NCBI GenBank assembly: GCA_021809845.1
Contig: JAJZJW010000010.1
Coordinates: forward strand, 11,619 to 75,618
DNA from: a bacterium
GTDB lineage: Bacteria > SZUA-79 > Acidulodesulfobacterales > Acidulodesulfobacteraceae
Direction of reading: 5' to 3'
DNA length: 64,000 nt
A model generated the notes under the pieces. That model ran no database searches. It was not told where the DNA came from and worked only from the letters and a program-made list of their open reading frames with translations. The position numbers and the translations under genes are program-made. Shown here piece by piece: positions 42,403 through 53,416 of the stretch. Every line of letters begins with the position of its first letter. Positions within the stretch are counted from its first letter, which is position 1.

Positions 42403-44088
42403 TCATATTTTATAAATTCCTATTTGTTTATTTAATGCCGTTGACAGCTGGGACAATTCCGATGAAGATACGCCAACCAGCTTCCCCATATTTAAGCTTT
42501 TTTCTTGCTCAACCATAATAGATTCCGATGAGTCAGATATTTCTTCCAAAATACTTGATTGTTCCTCTGTTGCAGCCGCAATTCTTGTAATCATATCGGT
42601 AACCATATCTACCAAAGATTTTATTTCATCTATTGAGTTTCCTGCAAGATTTGCCGCATCCACCCCTTTTAATACTTCATTTCGTCCGGATTCTATTGAT
42701 TTGAAAGCTTTTTCAACATCGTTCTGTAATATGGCTATCATGTTGGTAATTTCTTTTGTTGCTTTCGTTGTACTTTCGGCTAATTTTCTTACCTCGTCTG
42801 CCACTACTGCAAACCCTCTTCCTTGTTCTCCGGCTCTAGCCGCTTCAATTGCTGCATTAAGCGCAAGAAGGTTAGTTTGGTCGGCAATTTCATCAATAAC
42901 ACCCGTTATCTCTCCAATCTTTTCAGATGATACTTTAAGGTCTTTTATTGCATCGTTTACAATTGTTACTTCGTTATCTATATACTTCATTTCAGAAATA
43001 ACATTTTTAACTAAACCAGTCCCTTTTCCTGTTTCTTCCTGAGTATTTTTAACAGTAGTGTTAGCTGATGAAATATTTTTTGCAATCTCAACCACTGCTA
43101 AACTAATTTGTTTTATAGAATCAATAATTGCGATAGTTTTTGTTTTCATAACATTTATATTATTATCAAGTTCTCTGGATGAGCCTGATAATTCTTTACC
43201 GTGAGTTGAAAGGTCCGATGAAGTTTGTTTAATACTTTTGACGTTTACTGTAAAAGATTCTATTAAGGTATTTACATGCATTACAAGAGCTCCAATCTCA
43301 TTTTTTGGGTTCAGAGTAAGGCTTATTTTCTGCGTAAGATCTCCTTGCGCTATATCTTTTATTTTTTTTATTACTATCTCGAGTTTATCAACAATAGATT
43401 TTTTAAAATAGACACTGGTTAAAAATAAAATTATCAACAGAAAAAATGGAATTATTATAAAGCTGAAATACAAAACTTTTATTTTATCTGCAGCTTTTTT
43501 AGTTATTACCGCACCTATATCTTCTACGCTTTTAATAGTCGGGTTCATCATTTTTTTTATATATGACGAAGAATATATTAAACCGTAACGGGACGGATTG
43601 CTCGTAATTTTAAAAAGTACTTTTCTATGGGACAGCAATTCTTTTCTTAACATTTTTAACTTTAGATTTATTGTTTTACTTTTATATCTTCTTAATAATG
43701 ATTTTTTGATTCCAAAAATAGAAATGAATTTTTCTTTTTTAAATCCGTTAACATACCCGTTAAGAGAAAGCATGTTCTCTTTTTGAATTTTTTTTGTATT
43801 TCTTATAATTTTTTTTATCCTCAAGCCGATCGCATTGCGGTTAAATGGTTTATTCTTCAATTTTGCTATTTCTTCTTTATATTTTTTTATATGTTCTAAA
43901 CTTATTATATTTAGAACATTTCTTTGGATTTTTACTAGCGAAATTGAAGTGAGGGATATTGCTTCTTGATTATAAGAAGCGCTTCTTAAAAAATAAACAT
44001 ACCGCAAAATGAAGAAAAAAATAATCGAAATAATTAAAAAAACAATAATCGAACCAAAATATAAACGGGATTTTAGGGTGGTAAGCAT
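42403..44088 (-). CDS. Methyl-accepting chemotaxis protein
   Basis: A 561-residue chemoreceptor. Transmembrane segments lie near residues 8-30 and 205-228, enclosing an alpha-helical periplasmic sensor domain of about 175 residues, followed by HAMP and a signalling domain with the highly conserved hairpin tip [36 protein letters not shown]. It sits inside the Sox cluster between a dsrE-like gene and the kinase, so chemotaxis toward a sulfur compound is plausible. No che genes are in the window. A heptamer tandem repeat precedes its start. Confidence 0.92.
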   Translation of the reverse strand: MLTTLKSRLYFGSIIVFLIISIIFFFILRYVYFLRSASYNQEAISLTSISLVKIQRNVLNIISLEHIKKYKEEIAKLKNKPFNRNAIGLRIKKIIRNTKKIQKENMLSLNGYVNGFKKEKFISIFGIKKSLLRRYKSKTINLKLKMLRKELLSHRKVLFKITSNPSRYGLIYSSSYIKKMMNPTIKSVEDIGAVITKKAADKIKVLYFSFIIIPFFLLIILFLTSVYFKKSIVDKLEIVIKKIKDIAQGDLTQKISLTLNPKNEIGALVMHVNTLIESFTVNVKSIKQTSSDLSTHGKELSGSSRELDNNINVMKTKTIAIIDSIKQISLAVVEIAKNISSANTTVKNTQEETGKGTGLVKNVISEMKYIDNEVTIVNDAIKDLKVSSEKIGEITGVIDEIADQTNLLALNAAIEAARAGEQGRGFAVVADEVRKLAESTTKATKEITNMIAILQNDVEKAFKSIESGRNEVLKGVDAANLAGNSIDEIKSLVDMVTDMITRIAAATEEQSSILEEISDSSESIMVEQEKSLNMGKLVGVSSSELSQLSTALNKQIGIYKI

Positions 44089-44121
44089 TCGTCTCCTTCT
44101 TATGAATGAATTTAATTATTA

Positions 44122-44184
44122 TTATTTGTTATTTGTTATTCGTTATTCGTTATTTATTATTTATTATTTATTATTTATTATTTT
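44122..44184. repeat. 7-bp tandem repeats upstream of the chemoreceptor gene
   Basis: Eight or nine heptamers ttattNN: ttatttg twice, ttattcg twice, ttattta four times, then a degenerate copy. The array lies 33-96 bp upstream of the chemoreceptor ATG, where promoter spacing could be affected by slippage. Confidence 0.9.
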
Positions 44185-44211
44185 ATTTTAGTAGATATTT
44201 TCGGAACTGCA

Positions 44212-44304
44212 GATGCAATGATTTAGTTTTAATGACGTTATATTTGGCATTTTTTTACTCCAATTAGATTCAGGAGTTATTGATGCAATGAATCGGTTTT
44301 AATG
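44212..44304. repeat. Direct repeat upstream of the chemoreceptor gene
   Basis: The motif gatgcaatga-t--gttttaatg occurs at about 44212-44235 and 44281-44304, 69 bp apart with few differences. It could be a duplicated regulatory element for the chemoreceptor or only duplicated sequence next to the dsrE-like stop codon. Confidence 0.5.
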
Positions 44305-44321
44305 CCTTTGATAATTACAAA

Positions 44322-44804
44322 TTAGTAATTAATATTAACATATCCTTGGCTTTTCAATTTAAATATATAAAAAACGGCACCGGGATAGGCGATTTTTACA
44401 AACTTGAACAGTTGCGATTTTTTTATACCTAATGTTTTCATAGTCAAATGGCACGTAACAAATTTAACGCCGTATGTGTGGTAGCTTTGAATCGCAGGAT
44501 AATTTTTTTTATCATACTTATTCATAAAAAATTTGATTCCTCCCGGTCCGTAACCGACTACAATAATCTTATATCTAAAAAAATATCTGTTAGAATAAAT
44601 AATTGCATTACTTATGTCAGATAAAAGCAGCGGCCATTTTTTAGGATTTTGCGACACTACATATAATTCTTTTAGTGTCTTATGTTTAAAATAAGGAACT
44701 GTGTTTGTTGTTTGATGAGTTGAAGAAAACGCATTTCTGCCGTAAATTAATATAACAGAAAAAGAAATTAATAATAACAATATAAGTTTTAAAAATATAG
44801 ACAT
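44322..44804 (-). CDS. Secreted DsrE-family protein, second copy
   Basis: A 160-residue paralogue of 33018-33491. A hydrophobic signal (residues about 4-22) precedes the DsrE-like domain: YFKHKTLKELYVVSQNPKKW, KIIVVGYGPGGIKFF, and the single conserved cysteine C118 in GVKFVTCHLTM. The two copies share most motif residues, including the CH pair. It lies directly after soxA (67 bp), so the Sox cluster is bracketed by two dsrE-like genes. A periplasmic persulfide carrier is the likely role; this is inferred from family and context. Confidence 0.75.
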   Translation of the reverse strand: MSIFLKLILLLLISFSVILIYGRNAFSSTHQTTNTVPYFKHKTLKELYVVSQNPKKWPLLLSDISNAIIYSNRYFFRYKIIVVGYGPGGIKFFMNKYDKKNYPAIQSYHTYGVKFVTCHLTMKTLGIKKSQLFKFVKIAYPGAVFYIFKLKSQGYVNINY

Positions 44805-44871
44805 ATAAAAAACCTCTGATTGTATTATATACAGTTGTATATTTTAATTATATTATAAAATATTAATGCTG

Positions 44872-45333
44872 TTAATGCATTTTTATAGAAGGGACAATTT
44901 TTATTCTGTAGCCATTAGACAAGTAATATAAGTAAAAATATAGATAATTTATGATATTAGAATTTTTTTTAGGTCTAAAGCCGTTTTCTCCATAAACAAT
45001 ACAATGTTCTAATTGGTCCTTTAGTGTGTAAATTTTATTATTTTTCCATTTAGGAAAAAATCTGGCAATACCTTTTATAGCTGGGATGGTTATTTTACCT
45101 TTTTTTGTGTTCTTATTTAGCAGGTGGCATGTCGCACAAGATTTGCCGTTTACACCGTAAGGTTTAAAAAAATACGCCTTACCCTTTTTTATAGCTTCGC
45201 TAAATGTTTTTGGAGATTTAACAGCAAAAGAAATTTTAACGGAATAAAAAATAACAGCCATAACCACTGCAGACATTAATATATACAATAAAAATAAATT
45301 CTTGATTTTACAATAACTTATTATTTTCGTCAT
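44872..45333 (-). CDS. soxA: c-type cytochrome SoxA, short single-heme form
   Basis: A cytochrome subunit that, with SoxX, oxidatively attaches thiosulfate to SoxY. The heme-binding motif is CATCH at residues 66-70, and the active-site ligand Cys of SoxA matches C111 in LKDQLEHC. The surrounding text GKAYFFKPYGVNGKSCATCH and YFYLYYLSNGYRI matches the C-terminal half of SoxA. With 153 residues it lacks the N-terminal cytochrome domain of di-heme SoxA. An N-terminal hydrophobic segment (13-35) should serve as signal or anchor. No soxX adjoins; the cytochrome at the right window end is a possible but distant candidate. Confidence 0.82.
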   Translation of the reverse strand: MTKIISYCKIKNLFLLYILMSAVVMAVIFYSVKISFAVKSPKTFSEAIKKGKAYFFKPYGVNGKSCATCHLLNKNTKKGKITIPAIKGIARFFPKWKNNKIYTLKDQLEHCIVYGENGFRPKKNSNIINYLYFYLYYLSNGYRIKIVPSIKMH

Positions 45334-45405
45334 TTATTTTGCCCCCTTTTAGTATTTACACAGCAATTCCACCGAAATGTATTAAAACCTCTGCGCCTCT
45401 TTGTC

Positions 45406-45909
45406 TTATTTTCCCCTTTTATAGTATTTACGCAGCGATTCAACTTTATATTTTTTCTTTCCTATCCATCTGGCAACTAAGATAAAATCGTCTTCATTCC
45501 AATAACCCGGCAGCGTAAAAATTTTTTTAAACCCGGAGCTATAAAAAATCGCCGTAGGTGTCCCCATAACATTAAGTTTTACTGATAAAAGCTTTTTACT
45601 GTAAATTTTCCCATTAAAAAATTTTACCGTTTTATTTCCTTCAATGTTAATTTTGACCGGATAAAAATAATTATTAATTATTTTTTTTACTTTTTTTTTA
45701 TGAAATACTTTTTTGTCCATTTGAATGCAATAGTCGCAATAAGGCGCATAAAATTCTAAAAAAAATGGTTTTTTATATTTATTATTTAAAAAAACAGCCT
45801 TTTTTAAACTTATCCATTTAATTTTTTGAAATTTTGGGTTATTTTGAGCATATACATTTTGTATAAATAGAAAATTAAAAATCGTGAACAATAATATTAA
45901 AATTTTCAT
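45406..45909 (-). CDS. Periplasmic thioredoxin-like protein (SoxW-like)
   Basis: A 167-residue thioredoxin-fold protein with signal peptide (residues 1-21, cleavage near VYAQ). The redox motif is CDYC at residues 58-61 in FYAPYCDYCIQMDKKVF, and the cis-Pro follows in MGTPTAIFY. In Sox clusters such thioredoxins (SoxW) reduce SoxY or maturation partners. It is the first gene of the soxW-soxA-dsrE run, 150 bp downstream of a sigma-54 promoter. Strong resemblance to SoxW, but the exact reduction partner is not shown by sequence. Confidence 0.78.
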   Translation of the reverse strand: MKILILLFTIFNFLFIQNVYAQNNPKFQKIKWISLKKAVFLNNKYKKPFFLEFYAPYCDYCIQMDKKVFHKKKVKKIINNYFYPVKINIEGNKTVKFFNGKIYSKKLLSVKLNVMGTPTAIFYSSGFKKIFTLPGYWNEDDFILVARWIGKKKYKVESLRKYYKRGK

Positions 45910-46057
45910 TTTATCTTTAAAATATTAAAAAAAATAGATAAAAAATATTAAAGATTTTGAAATAATAAAAAAATAAAGAAGAAATATTAAAGATTTTGAT
46001 TTCATCTTAAATTTTTTAAAATACTTAATAAATAATATATTGCTTTTTTATATTAGA

Positions 46058-46074
46058 AAGCAAATATAATGCCA
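46058..46074 (-). promoter_or_regulatory. Sigma-54 promoter of the soxW-soxA run
   Basis: Minus-strand sequence TGGCATTATATTTGCTT: GG and GC are exactly 10 bases apart and the -24 half TGGCAT is identical to that at 39197-39213. It lies about 150 bp upstream of the soxW-like start, giving a leader of about 137 nt, similar to the 131 nt of the barrel gene. Confidence 0.75.
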
Positions 46075-46179
46075 AATATAAAAATAATGCATTATTTTTA
46101 TAAGTATTTATAATAATTCTATAATAATTTAATTTAAAAATAATTTCTCGGATTAAATTATATTAATGAGGCTATATAT

Positions 46180-46219
46180 AGTACGTTTAGGAACAATACA
46201 TAGTGTCCCAAAAGGGACA
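46180..46219. promoter_or_regulatory. Perfect 16-bp activator dyad plus weaker copy
   Basis: TGTCCCAAAAGGGACA at 46204-46219 is a perfect inverted repeat. A weaker match AGTACGTTTAGGAACA is at 46180-46195. The site is about 130-160 bp upstream of the minus-strand sigma-54 promoter, and about 150 bp upstream of a divergent plus-strand candidate. It resembles enhancer sites of NtrC-type activators and is the best candidate site for the response regulator of this cluster. Confidence 0.6.
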
Positions 46220-46369
46220 ATTAATTTTATTCTTATAATTTAAAATAGAATATAAAACATAAAAATATAACTGTATTACACAGAAATAGACTATTGCGAC
46301 TGAGTTTAGCTATTCATTGATTTTATAATTTTTGCATATCATATAAATAATATAAAGAAAAGTGTAATA

Positions 46370-46410
46370 TGGTATATTAATTGCATTATTACATCATAGT
46401 GCGTTATAAT
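46370..46410 (+). promoter_or_regulatory. tatA promoter region, sigma-70 and possible sigma-54 elements
   Basis: Sigma-70-like: TTGCAT at 46381-46386, 18 bases, then TATAAT at 46405-46410. A sigma-54-like element TGGTATATTAATTGCAT at 46370-46386 has the exact GG-N10-GC spacing but departs at the fourth base of the -24 box. Both would serve tatA (ATG 46478). The two overlap, so dual control is possible. Confidence 0.45.
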
Positions 46411-46477
46411 GTAATTTATTGTTTTTTTATTTTAATGTGATATAATCAAAAGAAGTAAGAGAAGTTTTGGAGGTAAA

Positions 46478-46969
46478 ATGTTTGGAATAGGAACTCCCGA
46501 AATTATAATTATCATTGTGGTTGCTTTGCTGGTATTCGGACCTAAACGGCTGCCGGATATTGGAAAATCTTTAGGTAAGGGTTTAAGGGAATTTAAAAAG
46601 GCTACTTCGGAATTTAAAGACCAAATGAATAATCCGATAGATGAAAAGACAGACGGTAAAAATGACACTACAGAAGCGCATGACAATGAGCAATTAACCA
46701 ATAATCAAAATATTAATCCCTTAGAAAATCCTTTATCCTCCTCAAACTCAAAAAATAATTATAGCCGTGCGACAACTAAAAAAACTTCTTCTGTAAAGAG
46801 AAAACAATCTGCGCAACCAAAAACCAATAAATCAAAGAAGTCAGCTTCGTCCGATTATTCTGCTGCAGAAGTAAAAAAACGTGAGCCTGCCAGAACCAAG
46901 CCTGCAACGAGGAAATCAAGCAACAAAAGGGTTAAAAAAGGTACGGAAACGATAGCATCTAACAAATAA
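46478..46969 (+). CDS. tatA: Twin-arginine translocase subunit TatA
   Basis: Forms the protein-conducting part of the Tat exporter for folded proteins. The N-terminal transmembrane helix [24 protein letters not shown] and the amphipathic helix [17 protein letters not shown] are typical. The rest of the 163 residues is a hydrophilic Lys/Ser/Asn-rich tail of unusual length, closer to TatB, though the Phe-Gly-Pro hinge is TatA-like. A strong Shine-Dalgarno ggagg precedes the ATG. It is divergent to the Sox run, whose SoxY and SoxB carry twin-arginine signals. No tatC is visible. Confidence 0.9.
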   Translation: MFGIGTPEIIIIIVVALLVFGPKRLPDIGKSLGKGLREFKKATSEFKDQMNNPIDEKTDGKNDTTEAHDNEQLTNNQNINPLENPLSSSNSKNNYSRATTKKTSSVKRKQSAQPKTNKSKKSASSDYSAAEVKKREPARTKPATRKSSNKRVKKGTETIASNK

Positions 46970-46978
46970 AAATAAAAA

Positions 46979-47113
46979 GTTTAAAACTATTGTTTTATAT
47001 TTATAATACAGTGCTAATGTACTAAGATTTAAAACCATCATTTTATAACATAATATAACGTAATATATTAAGGTTTAAAACTATTATTTATATTTGTAAA
47101 TACAACGCTAATG
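46979..47113. repeat. About 41-bp direct repeat between tatA and gyrB
   Basis: The motif gtttaaaactatt followed by a T/A tract and gctaatg occurs at 46979-47019 and 47073-47113. A third, weaker copy starts near 47025. The region is the convergent gap between tatA and gyrB. Confidence 0.75.
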
Positions 47114-47134
47114 CTAATATACTATTGAAATACC

Positions 47135-49729
<2,595 letters not shown>

Positions 49730-51097
49730 TTAATACCTCATAGGCATAAACACGCCTGTTAATTTATAATTAAATATGTTTAAATCTGCTTGATTTTTTA
49801 ATTTGTCATTTTCTTTATTTTCAATCATGGGTTCAATGACTAATGGCGTTGATATAGTGTTAAATTTTAATATAATTTTTTCATCGTATATATTACTGAT
49901 AAAATCAAGAATATATTTGGAATTTAATTTTATATTAATAGGTTCTCCTTTATATTCTATTTCTATCTCATCTACGGCTTCTCCCTGATTTGTTTGGATA
50001 GTTTTTACAATTAATAAATTTTGAAAAAAACTAAGCTCAATAGAATGAGTTTTTTCCTCTGCTAATACATAAACTCTTTTTATAGAATTTATTAATTCTA
50101 CTGTTTTTATAATTGCTGTTTTATAATTGTCTTTAGGTAATATGGCTTCGTAATTAGGATATTTGCCGTCTATTAATCGCGAAATAAAGGTCGTTCCATA
50201 TATAAAATTTATATTATTTTTATTATTAATTCCATCGTTTAATTTAAAAATAATATTATTTAAATTAATTGAAATATTAATAAAAACATCTTTATCGTCT
50301 AAATTTATTTTTATTAATTCGCTAAGAATTTTTTTTGGTATTATTATACCTTCTTTTAATTTATTATATATAGAATCTGAATTATCCGCTGAAGATTTTC
50401 TATTGATTTCATCTATTTTGTTATCTGTATTATTAAATAAAGGTATTTGGGCTAATGATAATCTGTGTCCATCTGTAGCCACGACTCGCAGATAGTTTTT
50501 TTCTTCTTTTTCTAATAAAACAAAATAAATTCCTGATAAACTTTTTTTTGTATCTTCTATAAGCGATACGGCAAATATTACTTTATTTATTATAAATTTT
50601 AAAAACTTAAAATTAACGTTAAAATTATCATCACTTATAACATCTAAGAGAGTAGGATAATCCATTGCAGGAATAGTTGTAAGTTTAAAAACAATTTTTT
50701 TATAGCTTATTATAATAAGCCCTGCTTCGGTTTCTTTTATTTCAATATTTATGTCTTCGTTTTTATTATTTTTGTTATTTTTTTCATCGGGAAATTCTTT
50801 AATTATATTATATAGTGTTTTGGCATTTAATGTAATTTTACCTTCGCTTATTATTTCAGCGCTGCAAAAATCTTTAATTGTTATTTCTAAGTCTGTGGCG
50901 CTTATTTTAATTAATCTGTTATTTTTATTTCCAGAAGTTACATTATTATTTATATCGGGTAATATTTTTTCGTCCGCAGCAACCGATTCTATTAATAAGT
51001 TAGATAACACAGGTAAAGATATTTTTTTTTCTGTAGCCCCTTGTACTATAAGAATACTTTTTAAAAATATATTTTTTTTGATTTTAAAATTTAACAT
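49730..51097 (-). CDS. dnaN: DNA polymerase III sliding clamp (beta subunit)
   Basis: A ring-shaped processivity clamp with three repeats of the clamp domain. Features include VQGATEKKISLPVLSNLLIES at the start, LRVVATDGHRLSLAQ in the middle domain, and VFMPMRY at the C terminus (canonical PMR-L ending). The length of 455 is about 90 more than usual, with several Asn/Lys/Asp-rich insertions between strands (around residues 45-60, 105-115, 220-240 and 290-300). It lies between dnaA and gyrB, the ancestral order. Start ATG at 51097. Confidence 0.95.
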   Translation of the reverse strand: MLNFKIKKNIFLKSILIVQGATEKKISLPVLSNLLIESVAADEKILPDINNNVTSGNKNNRLIKISATDLEITIKDFCSAEIISEGKITLNAKTLYNIIKEFPDEKNNKNNKNEDINIEIKETEAGLIIISYKKIVFKLTTIPAMDYPTLLDVISDDNFNVNFKFLKFIINKVIFAVSLIEDTKKSLSGIYFVLLEKEEKNYLRVVATDGHRLSLAQIPLFNNTDNKIDEINRKSSADNSDSIYNKLKEGIIIPKKILSELIKINLDDKDVFINISINLNNIIFKLNDGINNKNNINFIYGTTFISRLIDGKYPNYEAILPKDNYKTAIIKTVELINSIKRVYVLAEEKTHSIELSFFQNLLIVKTIQTNQGEAVDEIEIEYKGEPINIKLNSKYILDFISNIYDEKIILKFNTISTPLVIEPMIENKENDKLKNQADLNIFNYKLTGVFMPMRY

Positions 51098-51426
51098 TTT
51101 TCCGTTTCCCTATTACTACTTATATATTAATAATTAAAAGATAATAATAGTAGTAATATACACTAAAAAGTTAATAAATAAAATAAGTATTTAAATTTAT
51201 TTAATTCTGCCTGTTTAAATATATGTTTAAATAATTAATGTTATTTAAATAATTTTGTTTAATTTTTTAAAATTTTTTAATTTTCGGTAAATTAATTTTA
51301 AATTAAACATATATTTAAACAATTTTTTGTTAACTTAAATATAATTATTTAAATAAAATTTTTATAATTATAAATGTTTAATATTATTGTTTAATATTTA
51401 AGGATTATAATTTTTTATTATATATA
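51098..51426. other. AT-rich dnaA-dnaN intergenic region
   Basis: Mostly A/T with recurrent tttaaata and ttaaacat words. I see no consensus DnaA box and no gene. It may hold the dnaN promoter or part of the origin, but nothing decisive is visible. Confidence 0.4.
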
Positions 51427-52974
51427 TTATTTTTGTATTATTTTAATTATAGTTTGAATTGTTTTTTCTAATTCTTTATCTTTAATCAAGTTTTTCTTGA
51501 TTTTGTCAACAGCATAAATAACAGATGAATGGTCTTTTCCACCAAATTTATCGCCTATTTCAGGAAAAGACAAACTAGTATTTGTTCTTATTATATACAT
51601 AGCTATCTGTCTTGGAAGCACAAATTCTTTTAATTTTTTATTAGATTTTATTTCAGGTATTTTAATATTAAAAAAATTACATACTGTTTTAATAATAATT
51701 TCAGCAGTCATAGGTTTTTCTTCTTCTTTTATAAGATTAGACAAGGCTTCTCTTGATAAATCAAGTGTTATTTTTTTTCCTGTAAAAGATGAAAATGCTG
51801 CAACTTTTATTAAAGCGCCTTCTAATTCCCTGATATTATTTGAAATTTTACTTGCAATAAAATAAATTATTTCATCGCTCATATCAATTTTATTAAGAAA
51901 CGCTTTCTTTTTTAATATTGCTACCCTTGTTTCAAAATCAGGCGGCTGAATATCAGCTATTAAACCCCATTCAAACCTTGATCTTAGTCTTTCTTCTAAA
52001 CTGACTATATTTCTAGGTATCTTATCGCTTGAAACAACAATCTGTTTTTGATTTTCATATAACGCATTAAATGTGTAAAAAAATTCTTCCTGAGTTCTTT
52101 CTTTTCCGGCAATAAATTGAATATCGTCAATTAGTAGCACGTCAACATTTCTATATTTATTTCTGAAATCCACCATTTTATCGTCTCTGATAGACGATAT
52201 CATTTCATTAGTAAATTGTTCCGATGAGACCAAAAAGACATTTAATTGTTTTTCTTCAATTATTTTATTGCCGATTGCATTAAGAAGATGCGTCTTGCCA
52301 AGACCGACGTCGCTATAAATAAACATAGGGTTGTAAGTATGTCCCGGAAGATTTGCAACAGCAAAACAAGCGGCATGCGCAAATTGATTTCCTGAACCTA
52401 TAACAAAATTTTCAAATGTATATTTAGTGTTGAGATTTAAATAATGTTTTTTTATATTTTTTAACTGATTTGATTGAGAAAGCTCCGTCTTTTTATCTTT
52501 GTCGTTGTCGCTGTTAGTATTATTATTGTTATTACCATATGTTTCATTGACAGAACCAAAACCGTTATTAGTATTATTATCTTTTCGATTCTCGCCGGCT
52601 GTATTATTATTAAAATTATTTATGTTTTCATTATCCAAATCCAATTTATTTTTTTTAGATTTAGATTTAGATTTATCGGATGGAAAAAAATCGTCCAAAC
52701 TTGAAATTTTAGTTTCAATGACGTTATTTTTAATTTCTTCGTTTATATTAAATAAAATATTTAATTTATCATTACTGTATTTTTTCCACAAATTTAAAAT
52801 AATTTCCTTATATGATTCAATAATAATATCTTTATAAAATTTATTAGGTACTGAAAATATTATAGTATTATCGTTAATGTTGATATTAGAAGGGGAAAAC
52901 CATAAATTAAAATTTTGAGCGCCTATTGTTTCTTTTAGATTATTTAAGAATTGTTCAAAAAAATCATTTGTCAT
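51427..52974 (-). CDS. dnaA: Chromosomal replication initiator DnaA
   Basis: Binds DnaA boxes and opens the origin. Domain III has Walker A in GLGKTHLLNAIG and Walker B in VLLIDDIQFIAGKERTQEEFFYTFNAL; the domain IV signature GGKDHSSVIYAVDKI is present. Domain II (residues about 100-160) is a long Asn/Asp/Lys-rich linker. The length of 515 is slightly long. The start ATG at 52974 faces the putative oriC and the divergent rpmH. Confidence 0.97.
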   Translation of the reverse strand: MTNDFFEQFLNNLKETIGAQNFNLWFSPSNININDNTIIFSVPNKFYKDIIIESYKEIILNLWKKYSNDKLNILFNINEEIKNNVIETKISSLDDFFPSDKSKSKSKKNKLDLDNENINNFNNNTAGENRKDNNTNNGFGSVNETYGNNNNNTNSDNDKDKKTELSQSNQLKNIKKHYLNLNTKYTFENFVIGSGNQFAHAACFAVANLPGHTYNPMFIYSDVGLGKTHLLNAIGNKIIEEKQLNVFLVSSEQFTNEMISSIRDDKMVDFRNKYRNVDVLLIDDIQFIAGKERTQEEFFYTFNALYENQKQIVVSSDKIPRNIVSLEERLRSRFEWGLIADIQPPDFETRVAILKKKAFLNKIDMSDEIIYFIASKISNNIRELEGALIKVAAFSSFTGKKITLDLSREALSNLIKEEEKPMTAEIIIKTVCNFFNIKIPEIKSNKKLKEFVLPRQIAMYIIRTNTSLSFPEIGDKFGGKDHSSVIYAVDKIKKNLIKDKELEKTIQTIIKIIQK

Positions 52975-53416
52975 ATTTAGGTAAGATAATAATAAGTTTT
53001 TAGTTAGAATTAAACATATTTGTTAACAGTTGTTGATAGGTCAATTAATTTAATAAAATTAACAAGTTACATAAGTAAAATAAAACAATTATTTAGTTAT
53101 TTAACAATTTTGTAACAATTTTTATAAACAACAAATTATAGTAAGATTTTTTAATTATAATTAAAAAATTTTCAATTGTAAAATATAATATGTTTTAAGT
53201 GTTTTAAGCCGCTTATATTTAAAATATAATATATACTATTGCAATAGTATATATTATAATGTTTTGCTAAAATTTAGCAATGACGATTTAGGCTAAACAA
53301 TTATAATATAATGGCGAGTATATAATATAAATTGGCGTTTATTATTTTATTATAATTAATTTTAAAAAAGAGCCCGGTTTTAAAATTTAAATCGTTAAAA
53401 AATGGTTCTGGCTTAA
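52975..53416. other. Putative replication origin region with hairpins
   Basis: The gap between divergent dnaA and rpmH, a usual oriC position. It holds a 34-bp perfect palindrome at 53225-53258 and a 17-base palindrome ttgctaaaatttagcaa at 53264-53280, plus an AT-rich stretch. The only DnaA-box-like word I see is tgttgatag at 53031-53039, which is weak. The assignment rests on gene context. Confidence 0.4.
53225..53258. repeat. 34-bp perfect palindrome
   Basis: Seventeen base pairs on each side of the centre at 53241/53242, around attgcaat. It is AT-rich but contains tactattgcaatagta at its core. It is a cruciform-capable element in the dnaA-rpmH interval. Confidence 0.9.

Noticed and set aside
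39055-46477. Horizontal transfer or transposon origin for the Sox island
   Set aside because: Base composition and Lys/Asn-rich style match the neighbours, and no transposase, integrase or flanking direct repeat of the island is seen.
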